Assembly (NCBI GenBank): GCA_910586405.1
Contig: CAJUII010000045.1
Location: 1-25,194 of the forward strand
Source of the DNA: an uncultured Lachnospiraceae bacterium
GTDB lineage: Bacteria > Bacillota > Clostridia > Lachnospirales > Lachnospiraceae
Direction of reading: 5' to 3'
DNA length: 25,194 bases
Each line of letters begins with the position of its first letter. The stretch's first letter is position 1. Both the position numbers and the translations under genes were made by a program. Positions 1 through 5,720 of the stretch are shown one piece after another. Under the pieces are notes generated by a model. That model had not been told where the DNA came from and made no database searches. It worked only from the letters and a program-made list of their open reading frames with translations.

Positions 1-29
1 ACATCACACAGAAAGGCGGCGGTTATGAT

Positions 30-818
30 ATGTCCCAAAATCCTCACAGGAAACCTTTTCTCCGTCTGGACCACGTAAACTTTTCATACTATAGCAATCT
101 CGGTGAAGTAAAGGTGTTAAATGACATCAATTTTTCGATTGAGAAAGGAGCCTTTGCAGCTTTGGTAGGACCAAGTGGGTGTGGCAAATCTACGATCCTC
201 TCCCTGATCTCGGATTTACTCAAACCTGTAGGCGGTTTTATCACATTTTATTCAGAGAACTTCAATGCTCCACGTGTAGGATATATGCTCCAGCATGACC
301 ATTTGTTAGAGTGGCGGACTGTTTATCAGAATATCACACTTGGTCTTGAGATCCAGAAAAAGAAAACTCATGAAAATTTAGCATTGGTAGACAGCCTGCT
401 GGAAAAATATCACTTGTCACACGTCAGAAACCAAAAGCCTTCGGCATTGTCCGGGGGAATGCGACAGCGAATCGCACTGATTCGGACCCTCGCCATCCGC
501 CCAGATCTTCTGCTGCTCGATGAACCATTCAGTGCCCTGGACTATCAAACACGGCTCAATGTATCAAAAGACGTGCATGACATTCTCAAATCCGAACAAA
601 AGACAGCCATCCTTGTGACACATGATATCTCAGAGGCAATCTCTATGGCAGACGTGGTCTTTGTGCTCACAAAATCCCCCTGCACCATAAAAGATGTCAT
701 ACCTATTGAGTTTGAGGAAAATGGAATCAAGAGAGAGGAAATACGAAAATCAAGTCTTTTTCAGGAATATTTTGATAAAATCTGGAGGGAAATGCAGGAT
801 GAAAACACTGAAAAATAA
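30..818 (+). CDS. ABC importer ATP-binding protein (nitrate/sulfonate/taurine type)
   Basis: This is the cytoplasmic ATPase subunit of a NitT/TauT (SsuB/TauB-like) importer and powers uptake through the permease encoded next to it. The 262 residues hold a complete nucleotide-binding domain: Walker A GPSGCGKS (about 47-54), Q-loop Gln near 88, signature SGGMRQR (about 141-147), Walker B LLLLDEP with the catalytic Glu near 165, and the H-loop in LVTHD (about 198). The ATG at 30 follows a purine-rich AAAGG stretch. An ATG at 25 is in another frame and stops early. The gene overlaps the permease start by 20 nt, so the two are translated together. The substrate-binding protein is not in the window and may lie upstream. 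The substrate cannot be read from the sequence; sulfonates, nitrate and thiamine-precursor pyrimidines are all carried by this family. Confidence 0.93.
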   Translation: MSQNPHRKPFLRLDHVNFSYYSNLGEVKVLNDINFSIEKGAFAALVGPSGCGKSTILSLISDLLKPVGGFITFYSENFNAPRVGYMLQHDHLLEWRTVYQNITLGLEIQKKKTHENLALVDSLLEKYHLSHVRNQKPSALSGGMRQRIALIRTLAIRPDLLLLDEPFSALDYQTRLNVSKDVHDILKSEQKTAILVTHDISEAISMADVVFVLTKSPCTIKDVIPIEFEENGIKREEIRKSSLFQEYFDKIWREMQDENTEK

Positions 819-1641
819 TCAAAAACCCCACGATATCATAAAAACAGAAGCCGCTGCACTGACTGCCGGACAAAAAAACTATCTGCGCACTCAAAAGCTG
901 CAAAAGCTGTATATTTTTTGGAGTCGAATCCTTCTGTTTGCAGCCTTCTTGATGCTCTGGCAAGTGTCTGCTGATATGGGCTGGATTGACAGCTTTTACT
1001 TTAGCGCCCCTATTGCCATCGCGAAGCTTTTCTGGCACGACATACAGGATATGTCCTTGTTAAGCCATATTGGCATTACCCTCTGGGAATCTGGTGTCAG
1101 CTTTATGCTAATCATCATTTTCTCTGTGCTGACAGCGACCTTTTTCTGGTTTTATCCCTCACTCGGAAAAATGTTCGAACCGTTTTTGATCGTGCTCAAC
1201 AGCCTGCCAAAATCCGCGCTCGCTCCGCTGATCATCGTTTGGCTTGGTACGGGTCCCCGCACTATTATTTTATGCGGGATATCTGTTGGTATATTCGGCT
1301 GCATTTTAAATCTTTACCAGTCCTTTGCACAGACAGACCCAGAGCGGCTAAAGCTGATCGAAACATTGGGTGGCTCAAAGTTACAGGCTTTTACCAAAGT
1401 CGTATTTCCCGGAAATATACCCACTTTTATCTCTTTGTCTAAAGTCAATATCGGACTTGCGCTGGTGGGTGTCATCATCGGGGAGTTTCTTGCCGGGCGA
1501 AAGGGATTAGGATATCTTATCATCTACGGAAGTCAGGTATTTAAGCTCGACATGGTGATCTTAAGTATTGTGATTCTCTGTGTGATCGCGATGGTTCTCT
1601 ATGGACTATTGAACCTGCTAGAGAAGAAAATCAGCTATTAA
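799..1641 (+). CDS. ABC importer permease (SsuC/TauC-like, binding-protein-dependent)
   Basis: This is the membrane subunit partner of the preceding ATPase. I chose the ATG at 799 (280 residues) because GGAGGG lies 9 nt upstream. The frame stays open to 694 but that part is inside the ATPase gene. The protein has a basic N-terminus and about six hydrophobic segments. It carries the EAA-loop signature of the family, seen as LIETLGGSKLQAF followed by FP and, after a short helix, IIGEFLAGRKGLG. This C-terminal GxxxAxxGLG form is typical of NitT/TauT permeases. Start and stop codons overlap with the ATPase gene, so they form one transcript. A strong hairpin directly follows the stop codon and ends the operon. 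Substrate unknown. Confidence 0.92.
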   Translation: MKTLKNNQKPHDIIKTEAAALTAGQKNYLRTQKLQKLYIFWSRILLFAAFLMLWQVSADMGWIDSFYFSAPIAIAKLFWHDIQDMSLLSHIGITLWESGVSFMLIIIFSVLTATFFWFYPSLGKMFEPFLIVLNSLPKSALAPLIIVWLGTGPRTIILCGISVGIFGCILNLYQSFAQTDPERLKLIETLGGSKLQAFTKVVFPGNIPTFISLSKVNIGLALVGVIIGEFLAGRKGLGYLIIYGSQVFKLDMVILSIVILCVIAMVLYGLLNLLEKKISY

Positions 1642-1644
1642 AGT

Positions 1645-1682
1645 CATGGGCGAAGCAGCCCCTATAAACTGCCTCGCCCATG
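1645..1682 (+). terminator. hairpin terminator after the ABC importer operon
   Basis: CATGGGCGA and TCGCCCATG form a perfect 9-bp outer stem. It continues, after one mismatch, into GCAG/CTGC, and the loop is about 10 nt. It begins 4 nt after the permease stop codon. Only a short T-poor tail follows, so termination efficiency is uncertain. The stem is symmetric and also lies just beyond the stop codon of the minus-strand gene at 1686, so it probably serves both converging transcripts. Confidence 0.6.
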
Positions 1683-1685
1683 CAT

Positions 1686-1889
1686 TTACATTAACGTATC
1701 GCCGTCACTAATCTTCTGTATTAGCTGTTGCATCTCTTCTTTGCTCTTAACGTTTTTGCTCTTGGCTAATACTTGTTCCTTCTCGTATTCTGTCATCTTA
1801 CCGTAATGATTGATTGCCTGTTCGTCCATCGCCATGCCAAACGCCAGACCGAGTGGCAATCCACTCTGCAAATTATCTGTATAATCCAT
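1686..1889 (-). CDS. conserved-looking small hypothetical protein, 67 aa
   Basis: No function is recognised. The start ATG (1887-1889) has a good GAGGTG ribosome binding site 6 nt upstream, and the gene ends against the hairpin shared with the converging ABC operon. The N-terminal third (LQSGLPLGLAFGMAMDE) is Gly/Met-rich and mildly hydrophobic. The rest is a charged amphipathic region (YEKEQVLAKSKNVKSKEEM) that looks helical. There is no signal peptide and there are no cysteines. From memory, similar 60-80 residue proteins with an LPLGxxxxxAMNE-like start are scattered through clostridial genomes. That resemblance is the main reason, besides the ribosome binding site, to accept it as a real gene. 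Confidence 0.7.
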   Translation of the reverse strand: MDYTDNLQSGLPLGLAFGMAMDEQAINHYGKMTEYEKEQVLAKSKNVKSKEEMQQLIQKISDGDTLM

Positions 1890-1919
1890 TCTTGCACCTC
1901 ATATTCATCTCTGATTACG

Positions 1920-1962
1920 CTATGAAAGTAAACTCCAATTCAAATGGATTTTACTCTCATAG
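1920..1962. repeat. imperfect palindrome (about 20-bp arms) in intergenic DNA
   Basis: The stretch starts CTATGAAAGTAAA and ends TTTACTCTCATAG. Reading inwards, about 18 of 20 arm positions pair, with a tiny loop around CAAAT. It lies about 30 nt upstream of the 67-residue gene on the minus strand, in a 287-bp gap (1890-2176). No T-tract follows on either strand, so it is not an obvious terminator. It could be a structured 5' leader of the minus-strand transcript, a regulator site, or the remnant of a small repeat element. Confidence 0.6.
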
Positions 1963-2118
1963 CATTGCCATGTTGAGGTGTTCCTATGCTCATAAGAGAA
2001 TATTACCAGTTTTTGCATCTGACGACATTTTATCAGCCAGTTCTTCTGCCATTGGTCATTTCTCCTATTAATACAAGTATATTTTATATTCTTTTTGCTA
2101 TATTTATTCGATCACCTG

Positions 2119-2127
2119 TGTTATAAT
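2119..2127 (+). promoter_or_regulatory. extended -10 promoter for the SDR gene
   Basis: TGTTATAAT is a perfect extended -10 element (TGn plus TATAAT). It lies 42 nt upstream of AGGAGGT (2164-2170) and 49 nt upstream of the ATG at 2177. No good -35 hexamer is present at 17 nt spacing, which is common for extended -10 promoters. Confidence 0.6.
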
Positions 2128-2176
2128 CAAAATAGCACAAAAACAAAAAAATCAAATAAATTTAGGAGGTAATCAT

Positions 2177-2941
2177 ATGGGCAGACTTGACGGAAAGGTA
2201 GCAGTGATCACAGGAGGCAACTCAGGCATCGGCGCCTGCGCAGCAGAGCTTTTTGCAAAGGAGGGCGCAAAGGTTGTCATCTCAGCGCGAAGGGTAGAGC
2301 AGCTCGAGGCGGTGGCAGACAAAATTAAAGCAGCCGGCGGCGAGGCATTGGCAGTTCCCTGCGACATCTCAGACAAGGCACAGTGCAGTGCTGTTATCGC
2401 AAAAACGCTTGAAACCTTTGGCACGGTGGATATTCTGGTAAACAATGCAGGTGTTGTTGACAGCGGCATTGAGGCGGTTGAAAAAGTGACTGATGAAACA
2501 ATTGACACACTGATCGACATCAATACCAAGGGCACGCTTTACATGACAAGAGAGGCAGCAAAAGTAATGGTCGAAAAGAAAGCTGGCTCTATCGTAAATG
2601 TTGCGAGCGTAGCAGGCTATACAGGCGGCGGCGGTGTGGCTTATGTGGCAAGTAAGGCGGCAATGATCGGCATGACCAAAAATATTGCCATGCGCTGTGC
2701 CAACGTCAATGTGCGCTGTAATGCCCTCTGTCCCGGAAGCGTCGTGACACCGATGACAATGGGGATGAAAAAAGAGAATCTTGACCCTGATATGATGAGT
2801 GCGATGGCTAAGCATGCAGACCTGTCTCTGCCAGTGTGTATGCCTGAAGAAGTTGCCAATGCGATTCTGTTTCTTGCAGGTGACGAATCCTCTGCGATCA
2901 CAGGGCAGATTATAGTCATTGATCATGGTGCTGACCTGTAA
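2177..2941 (+). CDS. short-chain dehydrogenase/reductase (SDR), NAD(P)-dependent
   Basis: This is a 254-residue classical SDR oxidoreductase, cytoplasmic, acting on an unknown alcohol or ketone. The Rossmann glycine motif TGGNSGIG is at 12-19, the adenine-ring Asp at 63 (PCDIS) and NNAG at 89-92. The catalytic set is Ser144 (NVAS), Tyr156 and Lys160 (YVASK), with Asn116 in DINTKGT. Two arginines at 38-39 after the second beta strand favour NADP(H), which is an inference. The ATG follows a near-perfect AGGAGGT at 7-nt spacing. It is a single gene with its own promoter and a hairpin downstream. The family includes FabG-like ketoreductases and hydroxysteroid dehydrogenases. Nothing here identifies the substrate, so bile-acid or sugar-alcohol roles are only possibilities. 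Confidence 0.92.
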   Translation: MGRLDGKVAVITGGNSGIGACAAELFAKEGAKVVISARRVEQLEAVADKIKAAGGEALAVPCDISDKAQCSAVIAKTLETFGTVDILVNNAGVVDSGIEAVEKVTDETIDTLIDINTKGTLYMTREAAKVMVEKKAGSIVNVASVAGYTGGGGVAYVASKAAMIGMTKNIAMRCANVNVRCNALCPGSVVTPMTMGMKKENLDPDMMSAMAKHADLSLPVCMPEEVANAILFLAGDESSAITGQIIVIDHGADL

Positions 2942-2972
2942 GTTTCACTCATTTGCTGCAAGCTTTTAAATC

Positions 2973-3018
2973 ATAAGATATACTTATGGAAAACTTCACA
3001 GCCATAGGTATATCTTAT
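2973..3018 (+). terminator. long stem-loop after the SDR gene
   Basis: ATAAGATATACTTATGG pairs with CCATAGGTATATCTTAT across a 12-nt loop. This gives a 17-bp stem with a single G-T or mismatch position. It begins 31 nt after the SDR stop codon. No T-run follows, so it may act as a weak terminator or as a 3'-end stabiliser. Confidence 0.5.
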
Positions 3019-3094
3019 AATCCCCCGGCTATCATCCCAAAATTCTGAATAGACAATTTTTTTATAATTATTATAATTTTTTTCAAAAAACCTC

Positions 3095-3123
3095 TTGCCA
3101 ACTCTGTCAAAATATGATAATAT
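3095..3123 (+). promoter_or_regulatory. promoter of the tRNA-Leu gene
   Basis: The -35 TTGCCA (3095-3100) and -10 TAATAT (3118-3123) are separated by 17 nt and placed about 35 nt before the mature tRNA 5' end. The upstream DNA is very A/T-rich, resembling an UP element, as is common for stable RNA genes. Confidence 0.6.
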
Positions 3124-3157
3124 ATTTCTTGTCGTTACGACACACACTTTAAAAATT

Positions 3158-3240
3158 GCCGGTGTGGCGGAATGGCAGACGCAGCAGACTCAAAATCTGC
3201 CGGGGGCAACCTCGTGCCGGTTCAAGTCCGGCCACCGGCA
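3158..3240 (+). tRNA. tRNA-Leu (anticodon CAA)
   Basis: The 83-nt cloverleaf has acceptor arms GCCGGTG and CACCGGC, followed by discriminator A at 3240. The anticodon stem is GCAGA/TCTGC with loop CTCAAAA, so the anticodon CAA (3191-3193) reads UUG codons. A long variable arm marks a type II tRNA, and the T-arm is CCGG-TTCAAGT-CCGG. A-discriminator and long variable arm both fit leucine identity. The 3' CCA is not encoded. It is a lone tRNA gene with its own promoter and terminator and shows no integrated element at its 3' end. Confidence 0.97.
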
Positions 3241-3241
3241 T

Positions 3242-3268
3242 AAAAAGGAGCAAATCGCTCCTTTTTTT
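3242..3268 (+). terminator. Rho-independent terminator of tRNA-Leu
   Basis: AAAAAGGAGC and GCTCCTTTTT form a 10-bp stem around a 5-nt loop (AAATC), running straight into a T7 tract. It starts 2 nt after the tRNA. Confidence 0.9.
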
Positions 3269-3326
3269 GTACTCTTAATCAGCAAAGATCGTTCCCCTAA
3301 ATCTTCACCTTGCGTTCATTTGATTC

Positions 3327-3354
3327 GGACAGCTTCCATTCCTGTAAGCTGTCC
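3327..3354 (-). terminator. stem-loop downstream of the purine operon
   Basis: A perfect 9-bp inverted repeat GGACAGCTT / AAGCTGTCC with a 10-nt loop lies about 20 nt after the AICAR transformylase stop codon on the minus strand. No T-tract follows, so it is a weak terminator candidate. It sits between this operon and the converging tRNA gene. Confidence 0.4.
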
Positions 3355-3374
3355 TGTAATCCTTTTGTATAGAC

Positions 3375-4550
3375 TTAATGATGGAACAGTCTAATTCCCG
3401 TAAAGCACATTGCCATATCATACTTATTGCAAGTCTCAATGACATTGTCATCCCGGATTGAACCGCCTGGCTGTGCAATGTACTTCACACCGCTTCTGTG
3501 TGCCCTCTCCACATTGTCACCAAATGGGAAAAACGCATCTGAACCAAGCGCAACATCCGTCATCTTGTCAAGCCATGCACGCTTTTCCTCTCTTGTCAGC
3601 ACTTCTGGTTTCTCGGTAAAGAAATTCTCCCAGGTGCCATCTGCAAGCACATCCATATAGTCATCACTCATATATACGTCTATGGTATTATCCCTGTCCG
3701 CACGACCAATTTTTTCCTTAAACGGCAGATTTAGCACTTTAGGATTCTGGCGCAGAAACCAATTGTCTGCCTTATTTCCCGCAAGTCTGGTACAATGAAT
3801 CCTTGACTGCTGCCCTGCACCGATGCCGATTGCCTGGCCGCCCTTTACATAACACACAGAATTTGACTGTGTATACTTTAATGTAATCATGGCAATGGCG
3901 AGATCCATCTTTGACTGCTCGGGAATTTCCTTGTTCTCTGTCACAACATTTGCAAACAGTGCATCATCTATCACCAGTTCATTTCTGCCCTGCTCAAATG
4001 TAATGCCATAGACATCCTTTGTCTCTATAGGATTTGGCACATACTCCGGGTCAATCTGTATCACTGCATAGCTGCCCTTTTTCTTGGCCTTGAGCATTTC
4101 AAGCGCCTCTGGCTCATATCCAGGAGCAATGATTCCATCTGAAACCTCACGCTTGATTAACCTTGCTGTATCGACATCACACACATCTGACAAAGCAATA
4201 AAATCGCCAAAAGAGGACATTCTGTCTGCCCCCCGTGCTCTTGCATAGGCACATGCGAGTGGTGACAGCTCTCCCATATCATCTACCCAATTAATCTTGC
4301 GTTCAACTTCGCTCAGCGGAAGTCCTACAGCTGCGCCGGCAGGCGACACATGTTTGAAAGAAGTCGCTGCCGGAAGTCCAGTCGCCTTTTTCAATTCCTT
4401 CACAAGCTGCCAGCCATTAAACGCATCCAGAAAATTAATGTAACCAGGTTTTCCGTTCAGTACTTCAATAGGAAGTTCACCGTCTCTCATATATATTTTC
4501 GATGGTTTCTGGTTTGGATTACATCCATATTTTAACTCTAATTCGTTCAT
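3375..4550 (-). CDS. purH: AICAR transformylase, stand-alone (PurH C-terminal half)
   Basis: Phosphoribosylaminoimidazolecarboxamide formyltransferase moves a formyl group from 10-formyl-THF to AICAR to give FAICAR, the ninth step of purine synthesis. The 391 residues correspond only to the transformylase part of bifunctional PurH. The N-terminal IMP cyclohydrolase (MGS-like) domain is absent. The protein starts directly at the domain border LKYGCNPNQKP. Lys66-His67 in SFKHVSPAG are the expected catalytic pair. The blocks KYTQSNSVCYVKGGQ, GAGQQSRIHCTRLAG, SDAFFPFGDN and IAQPGGSIRDD are all intact. ATG 4548-4550 has AAGGAG upstream. It is the second gene after the IMP cyclohydrolase at 4635, 84 nt away and under the same ZTP riboswitch. 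The symbol follows the reaction, not the full PurH architecture. Confidence 0.96.
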   Translation of the reverse strand: MNELELKYGCNPNQKPSKIYMRDGELPIEVLNGKPGYINFLDAFNGWQLVKELKKATGLPAATSFKHVSPAGAAVGLPLSEVERKINWVDDMGELSPLACAYARARGADRMSSFGDFIALSDVCDVDTARLIKREVSDGIIAPGYEPEALEMLKAKKKGSYAVIQIDPEYVPNPIETKDVYGITFEQGRNELVIDDALFANVVTENKEIPEQSKMDLAIAMITLKYTQSNSVCYVKGGQAIGIGAGQQSRIHCTRLAGNKADNWFLRQNPKVLNLPFKEKIGRADRDNTIDVYMSDDYMDVLADGTWENFFTEKPEVLTREEKRAWLDKMTDVALGSDAFFPFGDNVERAHRSGVKYIAQPGGSIRDDNVIETCNKYDMAMCFTGIRLFHH

Positions 4551-4634
4551 TTGTTCTGTACTCCTTTTTCATTTGGCTCTTATTTGCCAGTTTTTGACCA
4601 TTCCAATTTCTCATGCAGTTCTTCACACATATTT

Positions 4635-5348
4635 CTATACATTCTTATTATAAATTTTTGATTCGTATCTGCCTGTCTCGATGTCGATGAAACGAATAAA
4701 CAACGAGACCTTATTGTCATCATTCAGGCTATTCCAGACCAGATCGCCAAATGCATTCATATCATCTGGAATCGCTACAAGCTTCGGCTCGCCCTCAAAG
4801 CTCGGCAGCGGATTGCCATCTCCCATATAAGTGTGAATGAAATGTCCCTCTCCCGCTACAGGATTACTGTACGCAAAGGTATAGCGATTGCAGGCGTCAG
4901 GATTTCCGTTATTACTTTTCAGTATGGACATTGCATAGTTGTAATCTCCATTTTCAATATGAAGAATCCCCGAAATCCGCGGCGTGTAATTGGGCGCATC
5001 CGGCTCAAACTCCCTTGTTCTGAGTGCCTGTTCAAAGGTCTGCTGCCTGTCCATCAGCTCATAGATCGTGTCTGTCTGATCTCCGTTGGTCACAATCGTT
5101 TTGTTCCCAAGCACGCGGACTGGCGCATAAATGATAAGACTTGGGTCACTTAACTTGGAAGGGTCAAATGCCTGTGTACGAATGCCCTCTCCATCCTCCA
5201 CAAACACACGGTTTCTGCTGTTCTCGCTCCTGCCCATGATAAAGTAAGCGATCGCGGCTTTTTTTCCGTCCTTTGTCTTACCAATGACAATTCCTCTGCC
5301 CGGATAATCATTTCCTTTGAGCTCCTGCTCCAATGATAGCATCTTCAT
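4635..5348 (-). CDS. purO: IMP cyclohydrolase, archaeal PurO type
   Basis: This enzyme closes the ring of FAICAR to give IMP, the last step of purine synthesis. The 237-residue protein does not resemble the PurH N-terminal domain. I recognise it as the IMP_cyclohyd (PurO) family first described in archaea, whose fold resembles Ntn hydrolases. Supporting blocks are YPGRGIVIGKTKDGK near the start, YFIMGRSENSRNRVF (about 35-50), a central PRISGILH segment, and an FAYSNPVAGEGHFIHTY block. ATG 5346-5348 follows GGAGG at 7-nt spacing; a second ATG two codons on is less well spaced. It is the first gene of a two-gene operon and supplies exactly the activity missing from the truncated PurH-like gene downstream. 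The ZTP riboswitch in its leader supports the assignment. Confidence 0.9.
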   Translation of the reverse strand: MKMLSLEQELKGNDYPGRGIVIGKTKDGKKAAIAYFIMGRSENSRNRVFVEDGEGIRTQAFDPSKLSDPSLIIYAPVRVLGNKTIVTNGDQTDTIYELMDRQQTFEQALRTREFEPDAPNYTPRISGILHIENGDYNYAMSILKSNNGNPDACNRYTFAYSNPVAGEGHFIHTYMGDGNPLPSFEGEPKLVAIPDDMNAFGDLVWNSLNDDNKVSLFIRFIDIETGRYESKIYNKNV

Positions 5349-5460
5349 CTCTCATCCTCCTATACATTTAAACTGTGTATGAAAGTGCGTCCTGTATTTA
5401 TGCCCCAACACGCCGCTTTCGCAGTATGTTTGTTCTTTGGTCCTGCATGGGACTGTGCAT

Positions 5461-5503
5461 AAAAAAACCGTCTGGACGCACAAGTATCATGCTGCCCAGG
5501 CGG
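5461..5503 (-). terminator. riboswitch-controlled terminator in the purO-purH leader
   Basis: On the minus strand CCGCCTGG (5496-5503) can pair with CCAGACGG (5468-5475) across a long loop, with one C-A mismatch, and the stem runs into a T7 tract (5461-5467). The 5' arm is the conserved 3' half of the ZTP aptamer. Aptamer folding and terminator formation are therefore mutually exclusive, which is the layout of a ligand-activated (ON) switch. Confidence 0.8.
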
Positions 5504-5583
5504 TCGGCTTCAAATAATCATACACTCCCTGTAGGTTCTCCTACACAGCATCTTTGAACTACTGCTGTTTCCGCCAGTTGTGT
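5491..5583 (-). promoter_or_regulatory. ZTP riboswitch (pfl motif) controlling the IMP synthesis genes
   Basis: The minus-strand leader contains the two conserved parts of the pfl/ZTP aptamer: a 5' block ACTGGCGGAA (around 5569-5578) and the 3' block GCCGACCGCCTGGGCA (5493-5508). They are joined by a variable hairpin (GTAGGAGAACCTAC). GGCGG and CCGCC supply the pseudoknot. ZTP/ZMP builds up when 10-formyl-THF is short, and the known targets are purH, glyA, folD and related genes. Its place in front of an AICAR transformylase gene matches that biology. It lies about 145 nt before the first start codon. Confidence 0.93.
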
Positions 5584-5593
5584 ATCTATTTTT

Positions 5594-5622
5594 ATCATAT
5601 AGGATAGACTCCATTTTGGCAA
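5594..5622 (-). promoter_or_regulatory. sigma-A promoter of the ZTP riboswitch / purine operon
   Basis: On the minus strand TTGCCA (5617-5622) and TATGAT (5594-5599) are separated by exactly 17 nt. Transcription would begin near 5587, just ahead of the aptamer, giving a leader of about 240 nt. Confidence 0.75.
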
Positions 5623-5720
5623 GAGGTTTCTTCTGAAATAAAAAATTATCTGTGTTCTTTTAGAAAGCTTCTCAAGGTTCATTCTTTATACACCCATTGC
5701 AGTTCATATATGTTTCTATA

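Noticed and set aside
1..28. Possible tail of an upstream gene ending in TGA at 26-28
   Set aside because: Only eight codons are visible and all frames are equally plausible. It would fit a partner gene of the ABC importer, but nothing supports it directly.
694..798. N-terminal extension of the ABC permease
   Set aside because: It lies within the ATPase gene, has no ribosome binding site of its own, and is charged and unlike a permease N-terminus. ATG 799 has GGAGGG.
2369..2926. 185-codon open frame antisense to the SDR gene
   Set aside because: His/Cys-rich shadow of a well-supported SDR gene, with no ribosome binding site.
3158..3268. tRNA-Leu as an integration site for a mobile element
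   Set aside because: No integrase, no direct repeat of the tRNA 3' end, and ordinary housekeeping genes on both sides.
3095..3394. 99-codon frame running through the tRNA
   Set aside because: It covers the tRNA-Leu and its terminator, which are certain; the frame is chance.
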